Source of the DNA: Haemaphysalis longicornis | Taxonomy: Eukaryota > Arthropoda > Arachnida > Ixodida > Ixodidae | Reading direction: 5' to 3' | NCBI GenBank assembly: GCA_013339765.2 | Contig: CM023457.1 | Coordinates: forward strand, 59,761,355-59,825,354 | Length of the DNA stretch: 64,000 nt | In this document: piece by piece, positions 9,736-21,900 of the stretch | How the letters are laid out: every line of letters begins with the position of its first letter | Position numbering within the stretch: position 1 is the first letter of the stretch | The notes under the pieces: generated by a model | Seen by the model: the letters and a program-made list of their open reading frames with translations, nothing else | Told to the model about the DNA's origin: nothing | Databases searched by the model: none | Program-made: the position numbers and the translations under genes

Positions 9736-12700
9736 TCGTTTTTTGAGGGTGCGTAAGCGCGATGACGGCTATGGCAAAAGTGCCCTTGGGTAGATATGCA
9801 GAGGGCGTGTGGATAGGTGGATGTATATTCTTCAACACATCATCAGACTTTAATAAGCAATGAGAAGAAGGCCTTGGTTGCGTGAGCAGTAGCCGGGAGA
9901 TGGCTCAGAAGCTTGCGCCGCACATCTGTGCACCCAGAGCAACAGAAGAACAGAGCGCGTGTGGACGCGTCATTGGCTGCGGGGGCACTGCGCTCGTACC
10001 ACGCGTCCTCTGCCCGACGCTCGCAGCATCTCGGGGCGTTCCGTCAGCCCTTGTGCGCGTTGTGAAATGGAGTGTGCAGCCAATGCGTGCAAGGAGAAAT
10101 ATCGTGAAAGGAAACAAAAGTAAAAAGAAACGGGAAGAAGTTTTTAAAAAATCCAAAGCAAGGAATTTTTACATATTAAGAATTCAGTCTTCGAGACGAC
10201 GTCGTGCACCACTTGACTTACCGGTTGTTTTGCTCATTTTCCCGCCACTGAAATTTCAAAATGGCTAATCTTCGTGGTTAGACCGTACAGCGAAGCCACA
10301 TGTGTGTTGCCCGTACCTTCTCCACGCAAAAACAGGTATTGGTAGACATTATTTGTTGACAGGCAGAGCTATCTTCTTGCTTCCCCACCACCCCCTTGCG
10401 CTCGCCAGTGATGGTGATCGCTGGCTAATGGGGGAATAGGGGACATGAAGTGAACGTGACTGCGTTTAGAAATTTGCTGCATAAAATAAAGTAATATAAA
10501 ATTATGGGGGCAGCTATGTCTGTCTACTTATCGTCACGAGAAGTCATAAGGTTTTCGCGTTCGCGAGGACTTCCTTGTTTTTGGCGGTATTTTTGTTTTT
10601 TTGGAATATTTCAAAATAACAAAATTGTTCGATGTAAGTATTGGTCTTCGTCGTAGTGCCTGGGGTGTGAAATGCTCTCCAATTTTTTTTTTTTTTTTTC
10701 CTTGGCTGATCAACACGGTGTGTATACGCGGCGAAATCACTGTTTGTCATAAACTGCCACGAGTCTTCATCGATCTCAGCCTAATTGCGTCTTGTTTCTA
10801 AATCCGCGGTGTCGGGCGCTTCGACGCACGAACTGGCGCGGGCCCTGGGGCGAGCAGCGCGGAAATACAAAGCACGTGTTGCGCGGGGCTTTCGAACGCC
10901 GGCATTCCGACAAAGCCGCGCCTGCTCACACCGGATGCGCTAATGGCCACCACATGGGGTTGGACCCCAACGAAGGACTCGCTTTTCCCTCTTCCCTGGC
11001 TCCAGCGGCAGGGTCGAGGGAGGATGAAACAGAGAGAGACGACATCGGGACGCCGCAGCTCGCGGGTCGTCGTCTTGGGGCTCCGCGCGAGTACTGTTTT
11101 TTAGTCGCCCGCCGGGCTGTAAATAAATGTACAGTTTTTGCATCGGAAGCTGAGTTTGTCGGTTGAGGATACCCGGGGTCAGATCCTCAGCGCTACTGCG
11201 GCTTGGAGGAGAAGCCCCGGGGAAAAGAACATCACGGAGATAACTCGCGGCATATACACTGACAAATTAAATGGTGGTATCGTTGCGTAAGCTCCCTGCC
11301 GGACCACCGTATATGCCGTCCCTTATTCGTAGACGACAGCACTACAGTCGCGTCGTCCTACAGTAGTATAAACGGGGCTGCGTATTTACTTCTGCCTCCT
11401 CAAATGCGCGAATCGAAAGTTACGCCTTGCCAAGGGTTTCGTCTCACCGACGACTCTGTTAATGGCAGACGAGAAAGGACTCTGCGTTTCGCCGACAGTG
11501 TGTACAATTTACGTTCTCGTAGGGCGTATCATTCGCCGCCGATACATTATGCGAGGGCCCGACTAAACGGGGCGTGCGTGCGCCATGTTTATACGGCCGC
11601 ATAAACTATAGGGGGCGCTACCGCAGCGCGGCCCTGTGCTGCGACCGACAAACAGCCGAGCGTAAAGTACGCCCAGCGTGTATACAGATAAGCTTCAAAG
11701 CGAGATAAAAATGCAAGCGTAGGAGTTGTGATTGGAAGACCGGCTTTCTTCCTCCGCTGAGTCCGTTTGCGGCGGCACTTTCCTGATTAAAACCCCAGCG
11801 CGGGCGGCTTGTTCGCATGGCCGCGGTTCGTTGTTGTTGTTGTTGCTTTTCTCCGGTCGTAAATCAGCGTTTTGAGTTTAAAGAAGAACAGAAAAAGGAC
11901 AAAGGCGAGACTGGTTTGGGAAATCTGAAGACGTCGGCGGGAGTAAGAAGTGTCGTAAGCTGTAAATATAGTTTCCTCGAGGCGAAAGTAAGTAATGTCG
12001 TTTCCCGGGACTTCTTTATTTATACTTTTGTGTTTGTTTCTTTTTCTTCAGTGTTCTTGCTGCTGTTCTTAGTCGTCGTCCTTAATAATCAATGCGCGCC
12101 GGCTGGGGGAGTCCGCTTTAATTTTGAACGTTCGCAGTGGTGGTAGTCTTGTGCGGATTATGGGAGATGTTCATTGGAATCAAGGCGTGAATGCATTTGC
12201 CGTTCCTAATTCCCACCCCCCCAACGCCCTTGTTGATTTGCTCTTTTCAGTCTTTCCGTGCTTTAATGTCCACCTCTTGTTGTCGCGAGGCTTCGAACAA
12301 GCGAGGGGTGAATACTGATCAGCTGCCCCGTTTTCCACTATAGTTGAAGTACCTTGTTTTATTTTTCCTTTCTTTTCTTCGCTGGTGTTACAGCGTGAAG
12401 TTTATGATTTAATGCGTTTGCTCGCATATTGTGGACGGTATTCTACCGACCAGTTGGTGCGTACGTAAATTAGTTTGCGCACTACTTACGGCGGGTTCGG
12501 CCCTTCTTTTTTCTACTAGGGAGTAAAGTGGTCACGTGGTGGTTTCTGGGTAACTGCGCGAATTTAGGAAGCTATTATTACGTGCACATATGTCCAGAAA
12601 GGAGTAGAAACCTTGGGTAACGTGAGAAAATGTCGCCCTCAGCAAGACTAGTGGTAACAGGGTCATGTGTTATGCCTTATTTCAAGGTTTAACCGCTTTC

Positions 12701-14060
12701 AGAGCGTATAGGACGCCGTGCACCCGATCACTTATACGCGAACTGTAAAATTTCTGAGTATAAACTGTAACCAGACCCATAATAAACCCGAGATCAGGTC
12801 AAGGTGACTAATAAAGTTATAGCAAATAAGACCGCCGAAGTTTAAAAAAAATAGCAGTGGCTTAGCTCGGCTATGCCAGGATATACGTAGCGTGAGCTGA
12901 GGTTCAGCTGGTTATTCTTAGCTTATCTGGTTGTCCAGTATTAGCTTGATTATCATGCTTACTGCTGCTTCAATGACACACACACGGTGTACGCATTACG
13001 TGACGCATGTATATTTATCAAGCGGCCCCGGCGCTGCGTCACCAATCGCCCCAGAGCTAATCTGGTTCCACGGGCGCACGCCGGTGTTGCTGCGACGCAC
13101 GAGCCATCGGTTCCACACCCGGCCACCCCTCGCATGATCATCAAGTGGACCGGGTCGCCACGTGCAGAACGGAGGTCGGCGAAGACGCTGGGCCCGTATA
13201 CGGTGTGTTAAAGACGCCGGGCAGCGCGCAACGTTCTGTGCGCCGTGTAACGTCACTGCTCCTCGCGCATGCGCAGCACGGCTCTCCAGGAACCACGCGA
13301 AACTGCTCAACCTCGGCCAGTGTAGCTCACGCTACAAAAATCAAGACACACCAGTAGCTGAATCAAATATTGTTATATACTACGTGTACTGGTTGGGGCA
13401 TAACTTAGGGAGTCGCTTGGTGCTGCAGGTTTTATTACGCACTGCTTTTTTTTTTTTTTCGTCTGGAGCTGTTTCAGCCAAGAACGCAGCGTTCCTCTTC
13501 AGGGTTATATTCCTATTTTTTTCAACCTTGCTTTCTTTGCCGTAAATCTACTCTATGTCCTCTGTATCCAAGCCATTGCGCGTGTATTGAACCGGAAACC
13601 GCCCCTCGTTCCTCGTCGTAGGAGGGCGTAAGGGCACGCGAGAGAGTGTAGGAGGAGGGGGAGTGCCTGCAGTCAGTGAGCAACAGGAAGGTTGACACAG
13701 ACCATTCCCTCCTGCTCCGTTGATCCCGCGTCAATACAGGCAGTTCGGCACGCCACAGCATCCCGAGAACCAGGGTTCTCGGTGGCTGGCGCTGCGCCTG
13801 TTCTACTCACGTGCCCGTCACCTTCAGCTGTCACGCGCCGTGACGTCAGCGCCGCGCGGTGTAGGCTACGCATTTATGCTCTCAGCGGCACCTTTGATAT
13901 GTACAGCCTTTGTCGAAATTTTCTAGGTCACGCCGAAAGTGCATAGGCCACAAAAAACTTCAAAGTTCAAGCTTTTCTCTCGAGTGAAGATGAAACGTTT
14001 TATGTCAGAAAGCTGGAGAAAACGCCTTTCTTTCTTACGGTCATAAAATATTTTGGTCTT
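9736..14060. other. No gene recognised
   Basis: About 4.3 kb without a feature I can defend. It holds a poly(T) run near 10682-10699, a short GTT trinucleotide run near 11830-11845, and several AATAAA-type signals (for example in GTAAATAAATG near 11120). GC-rich stretches near 10800-11100 and 13000-13300 produce overlapping open frames on both strands with no recognisable product. Confidence 0.4.
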
Positions 14061-14104
14061 GTTAAGCTTTTGGTTTGGATTCGTTAAGCTTTTGGTTTGG
14101 GTTC
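14061..14104 (+). repeat. 22-bp tandem duplication
   Basis: GTTAAGCTTTTGGTTTGG is followed by ATTC and then repeated exactly, giving two tandem units. Confidence 0.85.
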
Positions 14105-16691
14105 TTTGTGCACCAGATTACCTTTGGTGTGGCCTAGAAAATTTTGATAAAGACTGCGTTCCCATCGGTAACTTTAAGAAACTCCCTGCTGTGTTTCCCT
14201 GAATATTTCCTTAGCGCCCAGGGGTTTCTTCCGCTAGGCAGTACTGTGTGCAGCTCAACAGCCCGTCATCGCGCCTCTCAGAAGCGCATCGTGGCCGCTA
14301 AAGAAGCCGAGTTGCTGTCGTGACACCCGCTGACCCCGTCGAAACCTCCCTCCTTCCTTCAATCCCCTCCGTATAAAAGAACAGTGCGCGGGATTCAGAA
14401 AGGATGGTGAGGACAGTTCAAGCCGGGTGCGAGCTTGGAAGACGCTCTTCCATCTTTCTCGGGGAAAAAAAGAAGAAGAAGGAGGCGATCAAGAGCTTCC
14501 TCGGCGCCATTGATTTCATATTAGCGCCTGCCTGAAGGAAAACGAAAGTGGGAGGGTGAGGGGAGCGAGAGTTTACTGATGGGACGGCGCTGTATTATGG
14601 ACGTATAGGGAGAGAGCGGGCGAGAAGCGCGCGTATTGACGCCTCGAAGGGGAGCGAGCTGCCGCCGATCGCTGCTGGCTCGCGTCCTTCCGTGAGGCGT
14701 GAAGCCGAGCTGTCTCTTCAGCTCAGCGCGCAGTGCCTTCTCGCAATCTTTACGCCCGTAGCAAGCGCTCTCCCTTTGTTTTAATCGCGCGATTTTCTTT
14801 TGTCTCTGGGCGCGAGATGGATGGCAGGCTTCCCGGGAGATTTACGCTGATCCCGCAGCTCCCCATCCTCTCGCCGGCTTGTCAGCTCTTCCGTCTCCTC
14901 CCTCTCTCTCTGTTACTCTCTCAACGAGCGAATGAAGAAACGTGCGCCGCTTTGTTTCTTCCGACTGCGCCGCCGCCGCCGCGTTCTCGCCGAGCGAGCG
15001 TCTGACAGCTTTTTTCCCGCCAAGTTGGATGTTGGGATACCGCCGACCGTAATGCAGCCGCCCCGCTGCCTGTATTGCGATGATCGGGCAGCCTCTCGAG
15101 AGCCCCTCGACGAACGCGCGGAGGAAGTCAGCGGGATGACTTGTAAAGCGTGGTAACCTCGCCGTACTTTGATCTAATGCGAGTCGTCGGTACGAAACGT
15201 GGCGGCATGTTGCGACTCGACTGGCGCCCGCGTGCCGCCTTATGTTCGCTCGCGTTTTGACGAAAGAGCTCGGAACGAATGTTCAGCAGCGTGCAACGCA
15301 CTCTTGCGAACAATGCGCCAGGTTGCGGTTGCGCAGCCAGCAAATATATGCGTTGACCTGGCGCGTAAAGCGTATTGATGCGGCCCGCGCAGGAGCGCCC
15401 TCGTCGGACTCTGAACTCTGTGGCGTCCGCATCCCATTGGGAAGGAAGAAAGTGCGGAAACCTTTGTGTACCGGGATATTTATGCGCGGCGGAGAAGAAA
15501 CCCGCTTAGTTTAAATCAGGGGCGCCCCGCTCTGGAACGGCCCTTACATATTTCGACGGTCGATTCATTCATCCGCTCGTCGTGAACTCCCAGAGGAGGA
15601 TTTTATGATGCGCGATAAATGGACGAACTGGCGGAAAGCGTTTGCTATCGCTTCTGGTGGAAGCGTGCCGCAACATATACGCCGCGTATCACCACATCGT
15701 ATTACCCTTCGCACTCGAAGAACGATATCGCGTGCTCCACAAAGCCTGGTCCCGCAGTTGATGGCGGCTAATGCGGGTATTGCAGGCAGTGTGAGAGTTA
15801 CTTATGGCGCGTCGTGTTGGTCGATCAGGAGAAAAGTTTTGCGTGCTCTACGAATCCTCCTCCTGCGGTCAGTGGTTGTCTGGGCAACCGCTTCATGCGT
15901 AAGAGTTAATTATATTCAGAGTTGCTCAATATATAGAACGTGCGAAACTACAATTCAGAATCCAGATTCGGTGTGTGCCTCCCTTTCGTGGTAACTAAAT
16001 GAAAGGCCACGGTATTGGCGCAGCATCTAGGCAACGAGAAATACACTTAGCTCAACGTTTACTTATAATAACGTGGTCTATTCAATAAACGCTCTTTTAA
16101 TGTAAGAAATCTTTCTGAATGTTTCGATAGAATTTCCTCTGTAGCTAGACGAAGCAGACGCAAGCATTTTATTACTACTTCAACTTTCTGTCCACAGACG
16201 CGAGGATAATCTAGTTTACCAGGAATAATAGATAATCATCATACTCATCGTACTACTTATCTCCACTGCCTGATGGCGGCAGCTCAAATAGACGTTTAGC
16301 CGTCGCGCTATCCTGGGTCACTCAAATGTTTTCCCCCGAAGTTTTCCTCTCCCTTCATTGAGTTCTCTCCTTCTCCCTACCTCGGTACTCCTTACCCCGT
16401 CCCCCAGGGGGCCGTTCTGTTGCCCGCTATGTTCGATCCTTTGCCCTTCGTGTCACATTCCTAACCTTCCGCGCCCTGTAAGTTACGAGAGCTTGGAGGG
16501 TCGGAGAGTGTGGCTGAAGTACCCTTCCCTTGTACGGAGGGGTTAGAAAACGCATCCATGCACACAATAGACGCGCGTTGGCTCCAGTCACCATCACGCA
16601 CAAGCTCAGTGCGTTGTGACTCGCCTTAGAACAGCCGTGAAGCTGCTTCCATTTGCCACGCACATCCTTTTTTAAAACCGCCAGTGTAGTA
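14105..16691. other. No gene recognised; GC-rich 14.6-15.5 kb
   Basis: A GC-rich stretch near 14570-15520 has many overlapping open frames on both strands (14733-15005, 15242-15514, 15128-15343 minus). None resembles a known protein. The rest is featureless. Confidence 0.4.
14372..14379 (+). promoter_or_regulatory. Candidate TATA box
   Basis: TATAAAAG lies in an otherwise GC-rich pyrimidine-tract context, with TTCAGAA about 22 bp downstream as a weak initiator-like sequence. No gene downstream could be identified. The motif may be fortuitous. Confidence 0.2.
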
Positions 16692-16847
16692 CAGTCGAGC
16701 CCGACTATAACGAACCCGGATAGAGCGAATTATGCTACATATCGAACAAAAATAAATCAGTTACGGAAATACGCGCGGAACATATTCCTTATAACGAACT
16801 TCACATCTGATATATCGAACTCGGCGTGCTTAGAATGTCCGCCAAAA

Positions 16848-16895
16848 ATGCATGGTCTCGGAGCGGTGATTGAGATGTTCATTGGCCGCTACTAC
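16848..16895 (+). pseudogene. Fragment of pogo/Tigger-type transposase, late catalytic region
   Basis: Translation gives PPK-MHGLGAVIEMFIGRYY, ending at a TGA. In Tigger/pogo transposases the segment around the third catalytic acidic residue reads roughly PPN-TSL-QP-DQGVI--FK--YR. The spacing GVI-MF---YY fits, but the QPLDQ acidic position is replaced here by HGLGA, so the piece is not catalytic. It is followed at once by the SINE insertion and continues as coding remnant after it. The family call comes from memory of the motif. Confidence 0.5.
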
Positions 16896-16905
16896 TGAGC
16901 AAAGG

Positions 16906-17105
16906 AGCACGCGGTCGCGGGTTCGATTCTTGGCCGCGGCGGCCGCTTTTCTGATGGAGGCGAAAAGCAAAAACGCCCGTGTGTACGAGGTTTCGGCGCA
17001 CGTTAAAGATCCCCAGGTGGTCAAAATTAATCCGGAGCCCAACACTACGGCGCGCCTCATCGCCTGCGCTGCGTCGGCGCGTTAAACCCTACAATAAATC
17101 AATCA
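16906..17105 (+). mobile_element. 5'-truncated Ruka-like SINE inserted in the transposase remnant
   Basis: Begins inside the tRNA-like head at AGCACGCGGTCGCGGGTTCG and then follows the SINE consensus through GGAGGCGAAAAGCAAAAACG, AAGATCCCCAGGTGGTCAAA and CGTCGGCGCGTTAAACCC to an AATAAATCAATC tail. A perfect 15-bp duplication, ACTACTGAGCAAAGG, flanks it (16891-16905 and 17106-17120). The A box is missing, so it is probably transcriptionally dead. Confidence 0.95.
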
Positions 17106-17143
17106 ACTACTGAGCAAAGGCCGCGACTGAGACATTGCGCCTC

Positions 17144-17643
17144 GTATGGAGTGGCATGACGCCCGACACTTTCCGTAATTGTTTCCGACGCGCGGAACTC
17201 ACGACGGAACCCGTCCAGTCAGTGAGTCCGGACCAAGACGGCAGCTCGCCAACGTGCCCGATGCTGTGCCGAAAGGAGTGTCCTTGAAGATTTTCTGAGT
17301 GTTGACGACGACGTTGCCGTCACTGTAAGCCCCTCGGACGCGGGCACCGACAGCAGCACCATCGTAATGCTGCTGAAAAGAACCGAGGAGACAGGATGTC
17401 GCGAGTGAAAGCCGTCCGACGATTAATGAAGTGCTTTCGGCAGTCGATGTACTCCGCCAATATTTCTTCGATATTGAAGGACACGGACTCGAACTGGTGC
17501 AAAACAATGTCTCGTGTAAAAGACTGCTAGTGCTAGTTGACGCGGCAAAAACGAAAGGGAAAAACAAAAATCACCGCTTTTTTTTGGAAGTAAGGCAGTC
17601 TGAAAGGCGTAAAAGGCGGAAATTACTTTATTATTTGCAATAA
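17144..17643 (+). pseudogene. C-terminal remnant of pogo/Tigger-type transposase
   Basis: Three pieces are readable. At 17144-17200 the translation VWSGMTPDTFRNCFRRAEL fits the conserved Tigger motif AW--V---TI-NCFR-AGF. Near 17292-17400 FLSVDDDVAVTV fits the acidic stretch after it. At 17416-17643, in another frame, SAVDVLRQYFFDIEGHGLEL fits the C-terminal helix rich in L--Y. A stop (TGA) near 17284 and at least two frame changes break the reading frame. The last frame ends at TAA (17641-17643), overlapping an AATAAA. In the intact family these proteins carry an N-terminal CENP-B-type DNA-binding domain and a DDE catalytic core; neither the former nor an intact core is present. Confidence 0.7.
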
Positions 17644-17939
17644 ATCGATTGTTTTGTGTATGGTAATCACATACTTTATTTTGTTTGTTTCTGCATGCGG
17701 AGATGGCCAAGTGGATTCCCGCATATTGCGGACTCGTAACAATAAACTTGTACGTGGGTTCGGCTATATCGAACTAATCGTGGCGCATATTTCAGTTCGC
17801 TATAACCGGGTTTGACTGTATCGACACGGTACACGCCCGCTCACTGGCTTGCTTACGGTCTCTGCCGCAGGCGAATCTTTAGAGATCGGGCAGGCCAGCT
17901 TCCTCAAACTCTTCTTCCCCGCCCCGCCAGGGAAAACGA

Positions 17940-18182
17940 ATGTTTCCAGTACGCGCACATCTGCACTCCCTTCCCGTCAACCACCCTAGTAGAGCTGTGG
18001 GAGATGTTGCTGTCGAGCCCCTCTCTGCCTACCCAGCTTCAGCTGCTGGACAGAGCACAGGCGGCGCGGACTGCATAGTGGCTCCAGTGGAGAAGGAACC
18101 ACTCCCCTGGGCCGCCCTCTGGGCCGTTCAGAAGCCTGAATAAGAGTATTTCTTCCTCCTCCTCCTTCTTCTCCTCCTCTGC
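17940..18182 (+). repeat. Possible non-LTR retroelement 3' end
   Basis: A plus-strand frame (ending TAG near 18076-18078) translates to LWEMLLSSPSLPTQLQLLDRAQAA, and is followed by GCCTGAATAAGAG (polyadenylation-like) and a TTC/CTC-rich tail (18148-18180). A W-E-LL-S--P--Q--LL-RA-AA pattern recurs at the end of retroelement-like frames in tick sequences as I recall them, but I cannot name the family. Coding end, AATAAG and simple tail together suggest a retrotransposon 3' terminus. Confidence 0.35.
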
Positions 18183-19195
18183 ACGCCGCATTTGTTGTTG
18201 CCCTTTCGTTTCGGACGCTCTCCTGGCAGGTGAGCGCGCAGCAGTGTGCCTAACGCCACATCGTTATTATGCCCGCCGTCTCCCGTCTACACCCCGAGCG
18301 AGTTCAAGCACAAACGTAGGCCGAGAAGTCGCCGTCTTGTGCTATGCGAGCGCACGCCTTGTTGACGTTCTCTACGAGACCAGGCGCGATGACATTTCCG
18401 TCTTCAGTGTGTCCATTACGACGCCGCGGTTTATCCCTCGGCAATGGGAGGGGGAGCGTCAGCTACGGATATTGCACACAGCTGTTGGGCTGTACGACAG
18501 CAGAAGATGTCGAGGGGAGGAAATCTGTGCGCAGTTCTTCCGACCTCGGCGTCGTCTGGCAGCCGACACGCTCGGAGGTCGTTAAGCGCGGCCACTTTCT
18601 AACGACCACGCTGGCAGGCGGCTTCAGCGTTCGTCGCCTCTTCCCGTCTCCTCCTGCCCAAACCTTCCCTCCTTGGTGCGTTCCTTCCGCGTTCTCCCCG
18701 TCTCCTCCCCTCTTCCCGGGCTGTAGCTCCCCCACTACTTCCCCGGCGACCCCGGGGGCGTTTCAGCGCGTTTCTCACAGGAATGCCCCACGTCAAGTCG
18801 GGGCGTCGTCGCGCGGAGAGGGAAATGTGTTGTCTTAAGGAATGTGCCTCTGCCTTCCGCGTCGGTTGCCTGTCCGGCGTTACGCTGATTAACGTCGGAG
18901 CCGCATGCGTTGGCTGCATACAGTCCCTCTTCTAGTTAAGTGCACGCCCAACGCGAACGGTGGCGTTCCGTAAAGCAGGGATTCTTGCGAGCGGCAAAGT
19001 AGTCCCCTTCCCGGAAGGGCCATATTCTTCTCAGTGCCGCACGCACTGCGGCGAAGCCAGCGTTGGTTACGCAGTGGTTATGGACAAATGAGCGTCACGT
19101 TTTGGCCACATGTAGAGTCGTCGGAACCTGCGGCAGAGAATCAAATACAAACCGTAGGCAAAAACAGAGTAATAAACAGCCGAAGCTGCACCAGC
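18183..19195. other. No gene recognised
   Basis: GC-rich, with overlapping open frames on both strands between 18244 and 18919. None resembles a known protein. Confidence 0.4.
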
Positions 19196-19290
19196 GCTAC
19201 GAGGCGCGCTGTAGTGGAGGCTACCCGGATTAATCTCGACCACCTGGGGATCTTCACTTGTGCACCGAAATGTCGGCGCACGTGGGCGTT
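19196..19290 (-). repeat. Ruka-like SINE, 3' half
   Basis: On the plus strand ACGAGGCGCGCTGTAGTGGA, GGATTAATCTCGACCACCTG and GGGATCTTCA match the reverse complement of the SINE 3' half, then GCGCACGTGGGCGTTTTTT. The remainder of the head does not follow directly; see the fragment at 19515-19532. Confidence 0.8.
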
Positions 19291-19386
19291 TTTTTTGTTG
19301 CTCTCCAACACATTGAAGCAGTTCTTGGGGGCGACTGGTAACAGCAGCCCCTTCCCCCAGCAACGACAGCAGCCTTTATAGAAGGG

Positions 19387-19532
<146 letters not shown>

Positions 19533-21498
19533 AATGGTACCCCTTCGTCACTCGCTGCTTGCATGCCTTCGCAAACTTTCGATTCCCCTTTTCCCGTCCA
19601 TTTTAACTTGTCTCCCTTTCCCGCACTTTTTTTCACAATCCCGCCGAACGCTTCCCCAGCGCGACGGCGTGGTCTGAGCGCGAGTTTGGTACCAACCAAT
19701 AGCCAACCCACAGACAGTTCCGCTGGTCATCCACGTTCACGGAGTGGAACGGCACTGTCTCCTCTGCAATGTACGCATCAGAGCCCCGTTTCTCCGCTGA
19801 TCTTTGCTTCGTCTCCGTTAACGTCGCTACGCGGAGAACCGTGACTGGCGCAGCGCTGTGCTCAACTTCACACCGACAAATACCGGGGGACGGCGGAAGA
19901 GACGCCCGGGGTCGTGCCGGGGCATAATTAGGTAGCAGCCTCTGGCGGGGCGAGCATTAAGACGACGAGCCTGGTAGAAAGTGCCGTGCTGCTGGGAAGC
20001 GGTGCCCCTTGTTTGCATAAAGGCGGCCGCCGCCGCCTCGTCGTGAACGGAAGACGCGTACATCCTTCCTTACAACCGCGCGCTCCCTCCTCCCGCAGCT
20101 TCCCTCCTTGTTTTTAACTCGCCCGTTTACTTCGCTGCCTTCCGACGTGCCTCCGGTTCCACCGCCGATGAGTCCTTTGTGGTCTTTTGACTCCCGGTCG
20201 ACCGAGCGGGAGCGGTTGGCTTTGTGCCGTCTTTGTCGCCTCTTGTGCCTCCCTTAAAGGCTGTTTGTTCGCCGTTTTTTTTTTCTCTCTATCTCTCTTT
20301 CAGAAACTAACCGTAACGGTTAAAAAAATGGAAGCGGTGGCTAATGGTACGAGGTTGCCTCGAGCCCGAGGAAGAAGGCCGTTATCGCGTCTCCTGCTTG
20401 ATGCCCGGCAGCCGATGTATGGATGCTGTCGCCTGCGGGGAGTGGCGGGAGGGAAGTTTGAATCTTTGTGACGCGGTGATTAGGAAGTTCTTAAAAGGGC
20501 TTGCAGGCGTGACGGGCTGCTTCCGTGGCAGTGCCTCTCGGAAGATTGCTTCGGGGCTTTCTGGTCCCGATTTTTTTTTTTTTTTTTTTCTCTTCCCTCC
20601 CACTCATTTCGGTCTTTCGGGCGTGGGTGGCCCCGTCGGCGTCACGTGCGTCTTCGCGGAGATAAGTCCTTTGTTTTTGGGCTGCAGGGTTATTCGTTAC
20701 ACGACGGCGTTATCGCTTAAGCGTGCGTTCGCGCGTTGGGGTCGGCAACGGCTGTATTGTCCTCGCTTCTGCTGTTGGGGTCGTATTCTCGCCTAATTTT
20801 ACGGAGCTGTCATGTTTTTTATGCGATTTTCTTTAGCGACGTCTGAGGGCGACTTTGGTCAGTTTTTTTTTCGCTCTCGTTTCTTCGGCTTGCTAATAAT
20901 GCAAGTGTTCCCTCGAATGCCCAACGTCGAAGCAATGAGAACGATCGTTAATTGGGGTAGTGGTGGTGGGGATTCCCGAACGTCTTGATCTTGACGTAGG
21001 GCGAGCTTGCGAACTTGACACGGACACGAGGAGGAATTTAACGACAGTGCTGACTCACCAGTGAAATTTTTACTTGGCCCGATAGAAACTTAAATACATC
21101 TTCAATGACACGCGCCAAGAACCAACCACGTGTGCGCCTGCGAAATTGTTTAGATGTGCAACACGCGGAGAAGTAGCCACCGGTGTTGCTATGTCTTCAC
21201 TTAATTTGCACCACAGCGAGTTTTTTTTTTTTTTTTTTAGAACGCCCTTTCATAGAAAACGCGCTTTCTTCAGCCGCACATATGATAGGTTCCTCGCATG
21301 TGTCATTGAGAGAAAAAAAATGGCAGCATCTCCACTCCGTGGCTGATGGCGAGGGTGCGGAGTACGGGGACTCGAAATGGCAATCCAAGTTGCGCTCCGA
21401 TTGATCGTCATTCGATTTGAGCCGTGAGTTGCACCTTGATCATTCCCTAACTCAAACTGTAACTCACGGCGCGAATCAAATTTCGCTTGATGGTGGTG
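19533..21498. other. No gene recognised
   Basis: Contains poly(T) runs near 20573-20589 and 21221-21238 and GC-rich stretches with meaningless overlapping open frames. A hairpin-like pair around CCGTGAGTTGCA (near 21421-21432) and TGTAACTCACGG (near 21458-21469) lies just before the next repeat. Confidence 0.4.
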
Positions 21499-21745
21499 CG
21501 CGCACAGATGGACGCGGACGGACGAGGTCCTAAGGTACTCCGCACCGTTACAGGCGAGGGAGTAAGCCGTTTGACTAACTCACTGTCGTAGCCCAATGGG
21601 TAAGACGACTGACACTAACTCTGTCTGGTCTACCAGACACAGGCTCGAATCCTGCCGGTGCCTGTGTGATTTTTTGCGATTGTGAATGCTATGCGCACGG
21701 ACGCGGACGGACATTGTGCGGTCCTAAGGTACTCCGCACCTAAAA
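21499..21745 (+). repeat. tRNA-related SINE, family 2, copy 2
   Basis: Nearly identical to 262-484. The 18-bp motif CCTAAGGTACTCCGCACC occurs at 21529-21546 and again at 21723-21740. Between them are the A-box-like CCCAATGGGTAAGACG and the B-box-like GGCTCGAATCCTGCC. In this copy the sequence before the first 18-mer (GCGCACAGATGGACGCGGAC) resembles the sequence before the second one (GCGCACGGACGCGGACGGAC), so the flanks look like a tandem unit and not a simple target-site duplication. Confidence 0.75.
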
Positions 21746-21900
21746 AATGGACGCCATCCCGGCCTGCGAAAATGGATGTCCAGCGCTGCTGTTGTAAACC
21801 ACTACACATGATGATGGGGGAGGGTATGAAACGTTCCTCGTTGTCCCGGTGGGCTTGTCGCTTGCACTCGGCTTCTCTGGCGGCAAATTCTGGGTCCTGC

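Larger units (their letters stand above)
16692..17818 (+). mobile_element. pogo/Tigger-like DNA transposon, internally decayed, split by a SINE
   Basis: The inverted ends are CAGTCGAGCCCGACTATAAC on the left and, reverse-complemented, CAGTCAAACCCGGTTATAGC on the right. Both are flanked by TA (16690-16691 and 17819-17820). Inside are decayed C-terminal pieces of a pogo/Tigger-type transposase, so the superfamily assignment rests on ends, target site and coding remnants together. A SINE with its own 15-bp duplication (16906-17105) sits in the remnant, so the transposon was there first. Removing it in thought leaves only about 900 bp, so most of the N-terminal and catalytic coding region is gone. 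Confidence 0.85.

Noticed and set aside
10950..11170. LTR retrotransposon end around GGGCTGTAAATAAATG
   Set aside because: The AATAAA context looks LTR-like, but no paired LTR, TG...CA termini or target duplication was found.
14372..14379. Full promoter and gene start at 14.4 kb
   Set aside because: Only a TATA-like motif is present. The downstream frames do not continue into anything recognisable, so only a low-confidence motif is listed.
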